NCBI RefSeq assembly: GCF_009914765.1
Contig: NZ_WYDS01000015.1
Span: forward strand, 1-64,000
DNA: 64,000 nucleotides
Reading direction: 5' to 3'
Source: Halodesulfovibrio sp. MK-HDV
GTDB taxonomy: Bacteria; Desulfobacterota; Desulfovibrionia; Desulfovibrionales; Desulfovibrionaceae
Shown here piece by piece: positions 1 through 8,668 of this stretch (within the stretch, counting starts at the first letter, position 1; each line of letters opens with the position of its first letter). The position numbers were made by a program, and so were the translations under genes. The notes below the pieces were generated by a model. It was given only the letters and a program-made list of their open reading frames with translations, was not told the DNA's origin and made no database searches.

Positions 1-238
1 GATGATGCCCGCGTAATCTGATGCGCTGAATGCTTCTCACTTCAACACCCAGAATGTCTTGCAAGTGGCTGGTAAGCGGTTCGAACCGTTTTTTTATGTC
101 TGCATTTCCTTCTGTAGGGATAAATCCGATGCGGATTTTTGCAGGCCATGCATCCTGTCCGGCGGCAGCAAGGGCAGGCATTGCCAATGAGATAAGCATA
201 AACGCAGCAACAATGCTCACAACTAAACGACGAAACAT
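1..238 (-). pseudogene. phnD: phosphonate ABC transporter substrate-binding protein, partial and frameshifted
   Basis: Periplasmic phosphonate-binding component, running off the left edge. From ATG 238 there is a signal peptide (MFRRLVV through the Ala-rich stretch ending ALAAAG), then KIRIGFIPTEGNADIKKRFEPL and HLQDILGVEV, typical of the PhnD family. After GVEV the frame is lost. The next frame, read from base 36 down to base 1, gives EAFSASDYAGII, which is the expected PhnD continuation. One surplus base near position 37 therefore breaks the gene. It lies 46 bp downstream of phnC, as expected for a phnCDE operon. Either a real pseudogene or a sequencing indel; the rest of the gene is outside the window. 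Confidence 0.75.
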
Positions 239-284
239 AGTTTTCTCCAGAATGTTAAAAATAAAGAGTTGGTACCCGTCTACG

Positions 285-1112
285 CTAGGCACAAGCAGCA
301 AGCTCGCCCATAGCCTCGTTAATACGTGCTCCGTAAATCTCTGTGATCATGTCATCATCAAGATTTAACGGTGAGACATCGTGAATGACTTCGCCGTGGC
401 GCATACCGACAATGCGCTTGCCGTACCGAGTGGCAAAATCGATATGATGCAAGTTTACAAGAACCGGAATGTCGCGGGTTTCATGAATCTCCCGAAGGGT
501 ATCCATAACAACCTCTGCACTGTGTGGATCAAGACTTGCGATTGGTTCATCAGCAAGGAAAATTTCCGGCTCCTGCGCCAGTGCGCGGGCAATGGCGACA
601 CGCTGTTGCTGTCCGCCGGAAAGGGTGTCTGCCCGTTGAAAAGCAAGTTGTGCGATGCCGACTTGTTTTAGGCATTCAAAGGCGGCTTCTCTTTCATCTG
701 TACTGAAATGGCGCATCAGCGAGCAGCATTGACTGAACATTGAATTGTTGAAGCGCAGACGGCCGACCAGAACATTTTCCAGAACAGTAAGACGGCGAAC
801 CAGATGAAACTGCTGGAAGATCATTCCTACCTTGCTGCGCACTTGTCTGATTTGTTTTCCTGATACGGAAGTGATGTCCTGTCCGAACAGTTCAAGTGTT
901 CCGGAGGTCGGGCGAATAAGGCGGTTGATACATCGAAGCAGAGAAGACTTTCCTGCCCCTGATGACCCGATAATTGAAATGAATTCATTTGATGCCACTG
1001 TGAGTGACACATTTGAAACAGCACGCGTACCATTGGGATAGACTTTGGTCAGTCCGTTTGTAGCAATGGCTGGTGTTTGTTTATTAATGGTTACCTGTGT
1101 AACATTTTGCAT
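285..1112 (-). CDS. phnC: phosphonate ABC transporter ATP-binding protein
   Basis: Cytoplasmic ATPase that powers uptake of phosphonates together with PhnD and PhnE. The 275-residue protein has a Walker A (GSSGAGKSS), the ABC signature LSGGQQQR, Walker B (EIFLADEP followed by IASLD) and the switch His in the NLHHIDFA stretch. The length matches PhnC. ATG 1112 is preceded by a GAGGAAAT ribosome site. The next gene downstream on the same strand is the broken phnD. A related phosphate or phosphite importer cannot be excluded from sequence alone. Confidence 0.9.
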   Translation of the reverse strand: MQNVTQVTINKQTPAIATNGLTKVYPNGTRAVSNVSLTVASNEFISIIGSSGAGKSSLLRCINRLIRPTSGTLELFGQDITSVSGKQIRQVRSKVGMIFQQFHLVRRLTVLENVLVGRLRFNNSMFSQCCSLMRHFSTDEREAAFECLKQVGIAQLAFQRADTLSGGQQQRVAIARALAQEPEIFLADEPIASLDPHSAEVVMDTLREIHETRDIPVLVNLHHIDFATRYGKRIVGMRHGEVIHDVSPLNLDDDMITEIYGARINEAMGELAACA

Positions 1113-1619
1113 ACGTCATTTCCTCATGAACCGTTCAAAACAGAGTTTTTTGTTTTTGATGTGATGGTTCTACGGGGTGAATGTGGTAGCTTTGTTACAC
1201 AAATATTGCAGGGCGTTGACTGCTATTGATAATCTAGACAAGTGATGGATTGGTCTATTGGCAAAGGCCGTTTTAGGTGTTCTCTTGGTTGTGAACTTGG
1301 TGTGATTATTAGAGGAACAGTTTTGTGCCGTGCTTGAATTTGAGCTTGAAAATGTTTTGCAACAGGCAAGACAATACGAGTGGTGAAGGGACACATATGC
1401 GGGAAGGTGCGGCTGTTTAGGGTATGGGAATGATGTGTACACATGAAATTTTGCATGAAAAAAGGGTCATAGATTTGTATCTATGACCCTAATTTTTTGG
1501 AGTGGCAAGATGGGGGCAGCCTTTACCTTGAACGTATATGCAAGGTCGTAGGACAATCTTACCTGTCTTCTTTTTAGCGAGGCGTTTGAACCCTCATCCT
1601 TATATATGAACTGCTCGTG
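1113..1619. other. intergenic region between chemoreceptor gene and phnC
   Basis: No convincing gene. Reading on the minus strand, the stretch after the chemoreceptor stop holds a 6-bp stem (ACCTTG/CAAGGT, 1525-1546) and a GACA/TGTC stem, then the strong terminator at 1463-1490. The remaining 350 bp leads into phnC and presumably carries its promoter. Minus-strand frames here are low-complexity, lack ribosome sites and look like chance. Confidence 0.5.
1463..1490 (-). terminator. rho-independent terminator of the chemoreceptor gene
   Basis: A perfect 12-bp stem (AGGGTCATAGAT with its complement) around a 4-nt loop, with T-runs on both sides, so it can work in either direction. It most likely ends the chemoreceptor transcript and insulates phnC. 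Confidence 0.85.
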
Positions 1620-3746
1620 CTAGCCTTGTTGAAGTTCCTGAATCATGTTTTTGAGTGAGTCGGAAACAGTACTGAGGTCGCGCACAGAGTTTTCAGCATC
1701 ACGCATTTTTTCAGCAGTGATGGTTGAAATGTGACTGATTTCTTCGATTGCCTGTGTAATTTCTTCACTGGCGGAAGATTGTTGTTCAGCCGCTGTGGCA
1801 ATAGCTCTTACTTGGTCTGTTGCTGGTGTAACTTTTTCTACAATGCGCTCAAAAGCATGGCCGGATTCTGTAACGAGCTGAGTAGCAGCTTCTACCGCGT
1901 TGGCAGTGTTCGTCATAGCTTCAATGTTTTGATAGGTGCCGGATTGGATAGACTGGATGGCATCACCAACGTGTCTTGTGGCATCCATGGTTTTTTCAGC
2001 AAGCTTGCGCACCTCGTCTGCTACAACAGCAAAGCCGCGTCCGGCATCGCCAGCCCTTGCTGCTTCAATTGCAGCGTTCAGGGCGAGCAGGTTTGTCTGG
2101 TCTGCAATGTCGCTGATGACATTAAGGATGTCGCTGATAGAGCCAACCTGTGTTCCCAGATCGCCCATTTCTTTCTTTAGATGCTCACTTAATGAATATA
2201 CGTTTTTGATGGTTGAAACGGATTCTTCTACAACTTTCAAGCCGGATTTTGCTTCACTGAATACAGTATCTACGCTTGTTGCTGCTTCAGAGGCATTACG
2301 TGCAACTTCTAAAATTGTGCTGTTCATCTCTTCCATAGCAGTGGCTGTTTCGCTGTTGCGCATGTCCTGCTGGCTTACGCCGTCTGCAGTTGTGCGTACG
2401 CTTTCAGTCATATGGGAGGAAACAGTTGTAAGGTCGCGTTCAAATACTTCCAATTGCTCTGCCGCCGCAAGTTTGCCCTGACTATGTGCTTGAAGGGCTT
2501 CTTTTTCTGCTTGCTCAGCTTGTGCTGTTGCTTTTTTGGCTTCGTCAGAATGAAGGCTAACTTTTTTCATGTTGTCTTCAATTTCTTTCATGTTCTCTTG
2601 AAGCTTGGCTGCCATAGTGTTTACGGCTTGCTGCATGTCTGCAATTTCGTCTTGTCCCCGAACTACACAGCGCGAATCAAGCCTACCATTTGCGATGTCG
2701 CTGATGACTTTGGATGTGTCGACGATTGGACGGGAAATAAGTCCTGCAAGGTAGAAAATTCCTGCAAAGGCAACCAGAATACAGGCAAAGCCAGTAAGAA
2801 GCAGGGTGCGGGTGAGGTTGTTTGTTTCAGCAAGAACAACGTTCATGGGAACAGAGAAAGATACGACCCATTGTTTTTCAGACTTACCGAATTGAACAGG
2901 CATAAGGACTCGAAGAGTCTCGTCAGTTTCGTTGATGACCGTTTCACCATCCTGAGCGCGAATAAAAAGTTGGTGTCCGCTTTTTACCATGTCGTCGTAC
3001 GGAGTTCCAAGGGCATCAGGATTATTTGTTGCTGCTTGCACCTTACCGGAAGAATCAATCAATGCCATTTGGCTGTTACCGTCAAATGCATCAATATGGT
3101 TCACAATGTTATTGAGGAAATCGGCAGAGAGATCTACACCGACAACACCAATAGCTCTTCCGTTTACAATCGCTGGTACGGAAAGGCTTGAAATGGTGAA
3201 GGTGAGACCTTGTCTGTCTTTATACGCGGTAATAGCAGAAGCGCTTTCTTCTTTGGTGTCGCGGCTGTAGGTGTACCACGGCTTATCTAAGTTATTGCAG
3301 GAATAAAGAGCAAGTGCTCCATTTTTCTTGTTCCAGTATGGTGCAAAAACTCCCTGCTCTGTGCTGTGAGTCATCTCCGTAAGGTTGTCAGAATCTTTTC
3401 CGTACACGTTGGGTTCAAGCACAGCCCATACCCCAAAGAGTTCGGAGTTAGCTTCTCCGGTTCGCTGGAGCATTTCAACAATGAGATCACGGTCGGCAGG
3501 GCGGTTTGATTTAACAATAGCCTCGATTGATTGAGAGATAGTTCTGCCAATGGTGAAGCCGTCATTAAATCGCTCTTGAATGAGCAAAACTTGTTCTTGT
3601 GCAATTTTGTAACTGATGGCTTGAGCATCTCGTATGGCGGCTGAGCGCGTAAAGCTGATGGATGTGGTCAGCAAAACGGCAAACAGTACGATAATGCACG
3701 CCGAAATTTGAATGAGCAGTTTAACTTTTAGAGAATTCAGTCGCAT
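1620..3746 (-). CDS. methyl-accepting chemotaxis protein with extracellular Cache-type sensor
   Basis: Membrane chemoreceptor of 708 residues that signals to CheA/CheW. Domains in order: N-terminal membrane helix (about 10-32), a periplasmic dCache-like region to about 305 (contains PWYTYSRDT and [11 protein letters not shown], typical of dCache), a second membrane helix (about 312-335), HAMP (from [11 protein letters not shown]), coiled coil, and the MCP hairpin with the conserved tip ([18 protein letters not shown]). The C-terminus lacks a CheR-binding pentapeptide. A GGAGG site precedes ATG 3746. The ligand is unknown; dCache receptors usually bind amino acids, carboxylates or amines. Monocistronic, ended by the hairpin at 1463-1490. 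Confidence 0.93.
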   Translation of the reverse strand: MRLNSLKVKLLIQISACIIVLFAVLLTTSISFTRSAAIRDAQAISYKIAQEQVLLIQERFNDGFTIGRTISQSIEAIVKSNRPADRDLIVEMLQRTGEANSELFGVWAVLEPNVYGKDSDNLTEMTHSTEQGVFAPYWNKKNGALALYSCNNLDKPWYTYSRDTKEESASAITAYKDRQGLTFTISSLSVPAIVNGRAIGVVGVDLSADFLNNIVNHIDAFDGNSQMALIDSSGKVQAATNNPDALGTPYDDMVKSGHQLFIRAQDGETVINETDETLRVLMPVQFGKSEKQWVVSFSVPMNVVLAETNNLTRTLLLTGFACILVAFAGIFYLAGLISRPIVDTSKVISDIANGRLDSRCVVRGQDEIADMQQAVNTMAAKLQENMKEIEDNMKKVSLHSDEAKKATAQAEQAEKEALQAHSQGKLAAAEQLEVFERDLTTVSSHMTESVRTTADGVSQQDMRNSETATAMEEMNSTILEVARNASEAATSVDTVFSEAKSGLKVVEESVSTIKNVYSLSEHLKKEMGDLGTQVGSISDILNVISDIADQTNLLALNAAIEAARAGDAGRGFAVVADEVRKLAEKTMDATRHVGDAIQSIQSGTYQNIEAMTNTANAVEAATQLVTESGHAFERIVEKVTPATDQVRAIATAAEQQSSASEEITQAIEEISHISTITAEKMRDAENSVRDLSTVSDSLKNMIQELQQG

Positions 3747-4551
3747 AGATGCCTCCGAGACGTTAGTGTGAGAGAAACAGCGCGTGTGGGGGGAATAGTT
3801 ATGTAATCCAGTCTATTAGGAGGAAGATCGAGAGTCTTCGGGGTAATCGTCGATCTAATAAACGTGAAGTTACTGCTCTATTTTGAATGCTGTTTGTACG
3901 GTTCGCTCTACAGGTTGGGCAGAGTCGGGGAAGGCCGAGTGCTTTAAATGTATCTGGTCGCAAAGTGAACGTATAAATTTAGGACCTATTAGTTCAGAAT
4001 ATGAGCGTGGTGCCATAAAATGTGACTGTATTCTTATTCGAAACTAACTTACCAAATTTATTGAATAATCAGAGCAATAGGCATGCCAAGAGGATGCTTT
4101 GCGTTATTTTCTTTAGTTCATTAAATTCAGATGGTTATGTGTAGCGCTGTTTGTGTGATCATATAGTGTTGTAATATAGATGAGTGCATATTGACTCAGC
4201 TGTGCGGTTGTTACCGCGTTGTAAGCATTACAGGGTGAACCAAATTTGGTTCTTAGAGTCGTAACTGACTCGATTGGATGGTTTGTTTGCAAGAAACTGA
4301 CTAATCTTTTTTGCAGAAACGTATGACCCCTTCTAAGAAGAGAGAACTGATTGATGGAGGCTGTAAGCGTCGTCTGAAGAATATGTTTTGTCTGGGACAA
4401 GGTGGTACGAACTGCCAGCAAAGATGGGGATATGTGATGTGAAGAGAAAAGTGTTCAAATAAGATGTTGCAACTGTCTGTGAGTAGTACTTTTTTTGTTT
4501 TTTCTATATATGACATGATACTAGTATGCAGCAGTTAAGCTTGGAGGAAGG
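3747..4551. other. 800-bp intergenic region, no gene recognised
   Basis: AT-rich spacer between divergent transcription units (chemoreceptor to the left, acetyltransferase to the right). Frames in it are short, have no ribosome sites and resemble nothing I know. It presumably holds both promoters. I see no clear structured RNA. Confidence 0.4.
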
Positions 4552-5301
4552 ATGGAGTCGATTGTTAAACTTTCTGAAGAAAATATTGATGATGAGCACA
4601 TATGTTGCGCCATAGCGGATAAGAAATGTGCACACGGATATCAGGCAAAAAAGGACTGGCTGGCAGGGCAGTTTCAAGATGGATATGTTTTTAAAAAGCT
4701 GGATGTGCGCGGTAAGGTTTTTATTGAATATGTTCCGGCAGAACATGCATGGGTACCTGTTGATGCGCCTAACTATTTGTTGATCAACTGCTTCTGGGTT
4801 TCAGGTAAGTACAAAGGGCAGGGGTACGGACAAAAATTACTTGAAGAATGCATGGCAGATGCCCAAGGCAAGGACGGAGTAATTGTAGTTACTGGCAAGA
4901 CAAAGCAGCCGTTTATGTCCGATAAACGCTTTTTTAAAAAGCAAGGATTTGAACTGCTGGATACAGCGCCACCATATTTTGAGCTGTGGGGGAAATGCTT
5001 TTCAGAAAAAGGAGCTCGGCCTGCATTTAAAGCTTCGGCTAAGTCTGGTGAGTGTTCCATTAAAGACGGCTTAGCAGTCTATTACACCAATGCCTGTCCT
5101 TTTACAGAGCACTACGTTGAAGACTTGGTGCGCGTGGCAACTGCGCGTGGCAAAAAAATTACAGTTCGTAAGCTTGAATCAAAGGAAGAGGCACAAGCGC
5201 ACTGTATGCCATATACAAACTACACAGTCTTCAATGATGGCGTGTTTGTGACCCAACGTATTCTTTCTGAAAAAGAATTTGATAAGATTTTTTGCAGCTA
5301 G
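4552..5301 (+). CDS. GNAT acetyltransferase with C-terminal YoaP-like domain
   Basis: A 249-residue cytoplasmic protein. Residues about 1-150 form a GNAT acetyl-CoA transferase fold with motif A at KGQGYGQKLLEE and a FFKKQGFELL segment. Residues about 165-245 (from GLAVYYTNACPFTEHYVEDL) match the YoaP-like domain that often follows GNAT domains; its N-terminal CPFTEHYVED stretch resembles a thioredoxin-fold start. The GGAGGAAG site just before ATG 4552 fixes the start. The substrate is unknown. It stands alone, followed by a shared terminator. Confidence 0.8.
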   Translation: MESIVKLSEENIDDEHICCAIADKKCAHGYQAKKDWLAGQFQDGYVFKKLDVRGKVFIEYVPAEHAWVPVDAPNYLLINCFWVSGKYKGQGYGQKLLEECMADAQGKDGVIVVTGKTKQPFMSDKRFFKKQGFELLDTAPPYFELWGKCFSEKGARPAFKASAKSGECSIKDGLAVYYTNACPFTEHYVEDLVRVATARGKKITVRKLESKEEAQAHCMPYTNYTVFNDGVFVTQRILSEKEFDKIFCS

Positions 5302-5365
5302 CGATGCTTCGCAGTTAATATTGGAGAGGCCTACATGACTGCGCATGCGGGTTCTGTTTGGCAGT

Positions 5366-5405
5366 AAAAAAGGCAGCACAATGTAAATTTTGTGCTGCCT
5401 TTTTT
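5366..5405. terminator. bidirectional terminator between acetyltransferase and the decarboxylase operon
   Basis: A stem of about 15 bp (AAAAAGGCAGCACAA and complement) with an 8-nt loop and T-runs on both strands. It ends the plus-strand acetyltransferase and the minus-strand hpd operon. Confidence 0.9.
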
Positions 5406-5455
5406 GAATTTTTAGGCTTGGAAGAGCGAGTGCAGAATAGCGGCGCTATGCTGAG

Positions 5456-5977
5456 TTACGCTGTTTCAATATTGTATCGTTCAAAGAGGTTATTGTACCG
5501 CTGTTCGACTAAATTGAGTTTCTTAGCTTTGGCTTCCAATGTGGATTGTAATGTGAGGTCTAACGTTTTTTTGGACAGCGTTTCAAGCTCTGCGGATATG
5601 TATCGGGTAAAACCTTCGTGATCTCCATTGAAAACATCGGTTTTTTCCGCTGCAAACTGACTCATCCATTGAACTTCAATGGCTGCGATAGTCTTAATAG
5701 CCGGATGCTCATTGAGAGGAGGAATTTTATTTTCCATGCGGGCATACTTTTCAGTCATTAAATTTCGACCATGCATTCTTGCGACTGTAATATCGTAAAG
5801 ATGTGATTCCAGTGTTTCCTGCGTGGAGACTGAATGATGCATCCAGCGCATACTCCGGAACGTTTTAATGCGCTCCTGACATGGTGAATGAATAGTGGAA
5901 ATTGCTCCTTGAAACATTTCAAGTTCAATATCTACAATTTGTTCTATTAAAGTGTCATGCGTATCTTGGTTGTTCAT
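5456..5977 (-). CDS. DUF4125 family protein, last gene of the arylacetate decarboxylase operon
   Basis: A 173-residue cytoplasmic protein of unknown function. The stretch from LIEQIVDIELEMFQGA through RSMRWMHHSVSTQETLESHL and RNLMTEKYARMENKIPP is characteristic of DUF4125 as I know it. The start is placed at ATG 5977 because GGAG lies about 8 nt upstream; an earlier in-frame ATG would overlap hpdA and adds a sequence unlike the family. It follows hpdA by 40 bp and ends before the terminator at 5366-5405, so it is co-transcribed with the glycyl radical enzyme genes. A role in enzyme maturation, repair or aromatic handling is only inference from position. Confidence 0.7.
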   Translation of the reverse strand: MNNQDTHDTLIEQIVDIELEMFQGAISTIHSPCQERIKTFRSMRWMHHSVSTQETLESHLYDITVARMHGRNLMTEKYARMENKIPPLNEHPAIKTIAAIEVQWMSQFAAEKTDVFNGDHEGFTRYISAELETLSKKTLDLTLQSTLEAKAKKLNLVEQRYNNLFERYNIETA

Positions 5978-6017
5978 TTGTCCACTCCATGATGTCGTTG
6001 CATGAGTATGATTGGTC

Positions 6018-6983
6018 TTAAAAAGGTGTTTCCCAACCTGTGAAGCAAATGAGCCCTTCTTCTTCGGCAATCTTTTTGAAGCGCTGCATGTCCTCGTTGG
6101 AAGGTGGCTTCTGGTCTTCAAGCGCATAGGTAGTGCCAAGCTGGCGGTATTTGGATTCGCCCAGTCTGTGGAATGGAAGCAGGTTCAAAACATCTAAGCC
6201 AATGTCTGCAATAAATTTTGCAGTTTCTCTGATGTTTTCTTCACTTGCATTTAATCCCGGAATAACTGGGATACGTGGAACCATCACGCCGCGGTGCTCA
6301 CTTTGGGCTGCTGCCTTGATGTTATGAAGAATCAGCTCGTTTCCTACGCCAGTGAGTGCCTTATGGCTCTCGGAGTTCATGTGCTTGATATCGATAAATG
6401 CCCAGTCAACGTAGCTCATTACTTCGAGATAAAAGTCTGTTGCGACACATGATGTGGTTTCAATGCATGTGTGAATGTAGCTTTCTTTACAGTTTTTGAG
6501 CATTGGGAGAATGAAATTTCGTTGTAGTAGAGGCTCGCCACCACTGAATGTCACACCGCCGTTACTTCCCCAAAACTGCCTGTCGCGTTGGAAAATTCGC
6601 ATCAGTTCGTCAATGGTGTATTCAACACCGCTTGAAACTACGCCTTCGTAATAGCAGGTAGAGATGCAGTCCATGCTTTCGCATACATCACAGAATTCGC
6701 GATTGAAGTTGAGTTTGTCATCAACTAACTCCACAGCATCATTCGGACATGTCTCTATACAGTTGCCGCAGCATTGACAGCGGCTTTCTCTATACATCAT
6801 GACAGGTTTTCTGAACAAACCTTCCGGATTGCTGCACCAAAGACAGTTTAGTGGGCATCCACTTAAAAACACGGTTGTTCTAGTTCCGGGGCCGTCATGA
6901 ACTGAGTGTCCCTGAATGTCGAAGATAAGACCGTTAGAATTAATATCATGAGCGGGTTGGGTGGAAAGTGGGGCTTGCGACAT
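6018..6983 (-). CDS. hpdA: glycyl radical enzyme activase (4-hydroxyphenylacetate decarboxylase activating enzyme)
   Basis: Radical SAM protein of 321 residues that reductively cleaves S-adenosylmethionine and installs the glycyl radical on HpdB. The SAM cluster motif is SGCPLNCLWC (Cys43, Cys47, Cys50). A ferredoxin-like insert follows with two [4Fe-4S] sets: Cys69/72/75/79 and Cys98/101/106/110. GGVTFSGGEPLLQ is the glycine-rich SAM-binding motif. Length and the two extra clusters match the HpdA class rather than the short PflA class. It lies in the operon hpdB-hpdC-MFS-hpdA-DUF4125. Confidence 0.92.
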   Translation of the reverse strand: MSQAPLSTQPAHDINSNGLIFDIQGHSVHDGPGTRTTVFLSGCPLNCLWCSNPEGLFRKPVMMYRESRCQCCGNCIETCPNDAVELVDDKLNFNREFCDVCESMDCISTCYYEGVVSSGVEYTIDELMRIFQRDRQFWGSNGGVTFSGGEPLLQRNFILPMLKNCKESYIHTCIETTSCVATDFYLEVMSYVDWAFIDIKHMNSESHKALTGVGNELILHNIKAAAQSEHRGVMVPRIPVIPGLNASEENIRETAKFIADIGLDVLNLLPFHRLGESKYRQLGTTYALEDQKPPSNEDMQRFKKIAEEEGLICFTGWETPF

Positions 6984-7052
6984 TTGTCTCTCTCAGTGTG
7001 GACGTTTTTAAAACGGGAAGCTGAATGAACAGCTCCCCGACAATCTCTTGAA

Positions 7053-8351
7053 CTAGTTCGCAGGAAGTTCTTCAGAAACAGCTTCACTGGCTTCTGGCGC
7101 TGTGGAAAGCGGCAAGCTGGTAGCAAAGAGAACGGAAACACCAAATGCACATGCGGCAAATACAATAGAGTACTGGTAACTGCCGTATGTATCTTTCATG
7201 TAACCACCGATGAGAGGACCGATGAATGGGCCGATACCCATTACTATAAGGGTAGCAAGTCCCCATATTTTACCAAGAGTCGCTCGTCCGTAAACGGCTC
7301 CTGTGTAGCCGACAACGCCACCCGGAACGATTGCCCAGTAGATAGCAAAGATGAAACAGGCGGCTATGCCTAAAATTGTGCTTTCCGGCGTTTGAAGTAG
7401 CAGTAAGCCACATGCGAAAATACCTGTTGCAGGGCCGAAAATGAGCATTTTTTTACGTCCCTGTGCTTCACAGGAAGAGAACTGAACAACTTTGTCTGCA
7501 ACAATGCCGAGCAGCGGCATGGAGAAAATACCAACGATGCCGATGATGATGTACATGTTGGTGGCTTTTGAAAGGGAATGGCCAAGGTCAGCTGTCCAGT
7601 AGCTGACAACCTGTGTCCATACAAGAAATTCAGCAAGCATACTGGTCAGGAAGGTGAGAACAACACCCCAGATTGGATAGGTAGAGAATGCTTCTTTAAC
7701 ACCCCATACGTATTCAGGCTGGCCGGATGCAGATGGAACTTCGCCAAATGGCTTCATGCCATAATCTTCCGGACTCTTTTTGGCGAGTAAGGCTGCAGCA
7801 ATAAGGCAAACAAAAGTTAATCCGCCAAGCAGTATCATCGCAGAACGCCAAGCGTCGCCTTCTGCACCGGCAAGGCTCTGTTTTACAAACAGACTCATAA
7901 CTACCTGTGAGAGCGGAGCACCGGCAAAGGCAATACCGAACATTTTAGCGTATTGCTTACCTACATACCATTTGCGGATGGAAATGGTTGAAGAAACCCA
8001 GAGCATACCTGTAGCAACACCGGCGAGGATACCGTAGGAGGCATAGTAGGCATACAGGGAATGGACCTGACTGGTTACACAGAAACCGGCAGCTCCAAGA
8101 ATTGCACCAAGGAAGAATACAGGTTTCGTGCCCCATTTATCGAGAATCATACCGCAACCGAAAGCTGCGAGTGCGTAACAGACCATCATGAATGAGTAGC
8201 CGAGTGTTACCTCAGCCTGACTCCAACCCATATCGGCACTCATAGGCACCTTAAGGATTGAGAAGGTTGCGCGGTATCCGAATAGACAGAACATAGCCAG
8301 TCCTGATGCAGCGACAACTGACCAGCCGTATTTTTTTCGCTTATCTTGCAT
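7053..8351 (-). CDS. MFS transporter of the arylacetate decarboxylase operon
   Basis: Inner-membrane major facilitator protein of 432 residues with about 12 membrane segments. It resembles the oxalate/formate-antiporter-like branch (the N-terminal GWSVVAASGLAMFCLFGYR and a GMILDKWGTKP loop between helices 2 and 3). It sits between hpdC (54 bp upstream) and hpdA, so it is likely to import the arylacetate substrate or exchange it with the product. Direction and substrate are inference. Confidence 0.85.
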   Translation of the reverse strand: MQDKRKKYGWSVVAASGLAMFCLFGYRATFSILKVPMSADMGWSQAEVTLGYSFMMVCYALAAFGCGMILDKWGTKPVFFLGAILGAAGFCVTSQVHSLYAYYASYGILAGVATGMLWVSSTISIRKWYVGKQYAKMFGIAFAGAPLSQVVMSLFVKQSLAGAEGDAWRSAMILLGGLTFVCLIAAALLAKKSPEDYGMKPFGEVPSASGQPEYVWGVKEAFSTYPIWGVVLTFLTSMLAEFLVWTQVVSYWTADLGHSLSKATNMYIIIGIVGIFSMPLLGIVADKVVQFSSCEAQGRKKMLIFGPATGIFACGLLLLQTPESTILGIAACFIFAIYWAIVPGGVVGYTGAVYGRATLGKIWGLATLIVMGIGPFIGPLIGGYMKDTYGSYQYSIVFAACAFGVSVLFATSLPLSTAPEASEAVSEELPAN

Positions 8352-8405
8352 ATTCTTTTCCTGCTTTTATAAGGCGGAAGCATTTCTGCTCCCGCCTCGG
8401 GCTGG

Positions 8406-8666
8406 TTATTTAGATTTATACATTTCGCAGGTTACAGCATTCATGTCACCGTATGCGATGAATTTATTTTCCTGTTCGCTGGCTTCACACTGTCCAATGT
8501 ATGTATCAGATTCAGTGTAGTTTTGACAGAACTTGCATTTAGGCATCATGGTGTAGCTGGAAGGGGCTGTTGCATCAGCTTTTACCCATTCACCAGTAAG
8601 GCGATCGAGTCCTTTGTCCACGTCAACAGGTACAAATTCACGGGTATCACGATATGTAAGTTCCAT
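8406..8666 (-). CDS. hpdC: 4-hydroxyphenylacetate decarboxylase small (gamma) subunit, variant lacking N-terminal cluster ligands
   Basis: An 86-residue partner of HpdB, starting 2 bp after the hpdB stop. The C-terminal half (MPKCKFCQNY, then GQC and NAVTC) matches HpdC and supplies four cysteines, Cys44, 47, 60 and 80, enough for one [4Fe-4S] cluster. Clostridial HpdC, as I recall it, binds two clusters, the first through His/Cys in the N-terminal half. Here the N-terminal half keeps the fold-like pattern (VDVDKGLDRL) but has no Cys, and the whole protein has no His, so the first cluster cannot form in the known way. Its presence strongly favours the HPAD type of glycyl radical enzyme. Confidence 0.88.
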   Translation of the reverse strand: MELTYRDTREFVPVDVDKGLDRLTGEWVKADATAPSSYTMMPKCKFCQNYTESDTYIGQCEASEQENKFIAYGDMNAVTCEMYKSK

Positions 8667-8668
8667 AA

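Noticed and set aside
1170-1456. Minus-strand frames of 77 and 90 codons upstream of phnC
   Set aside because: Low-complexity composition, mutual overlap and no ribosome sites.
1580-1600. GGGTTCAAA motif resembling a tRNA T-loop
   Set aside because: No acceptor stem, anticodon arm or CCA end can be built around it.
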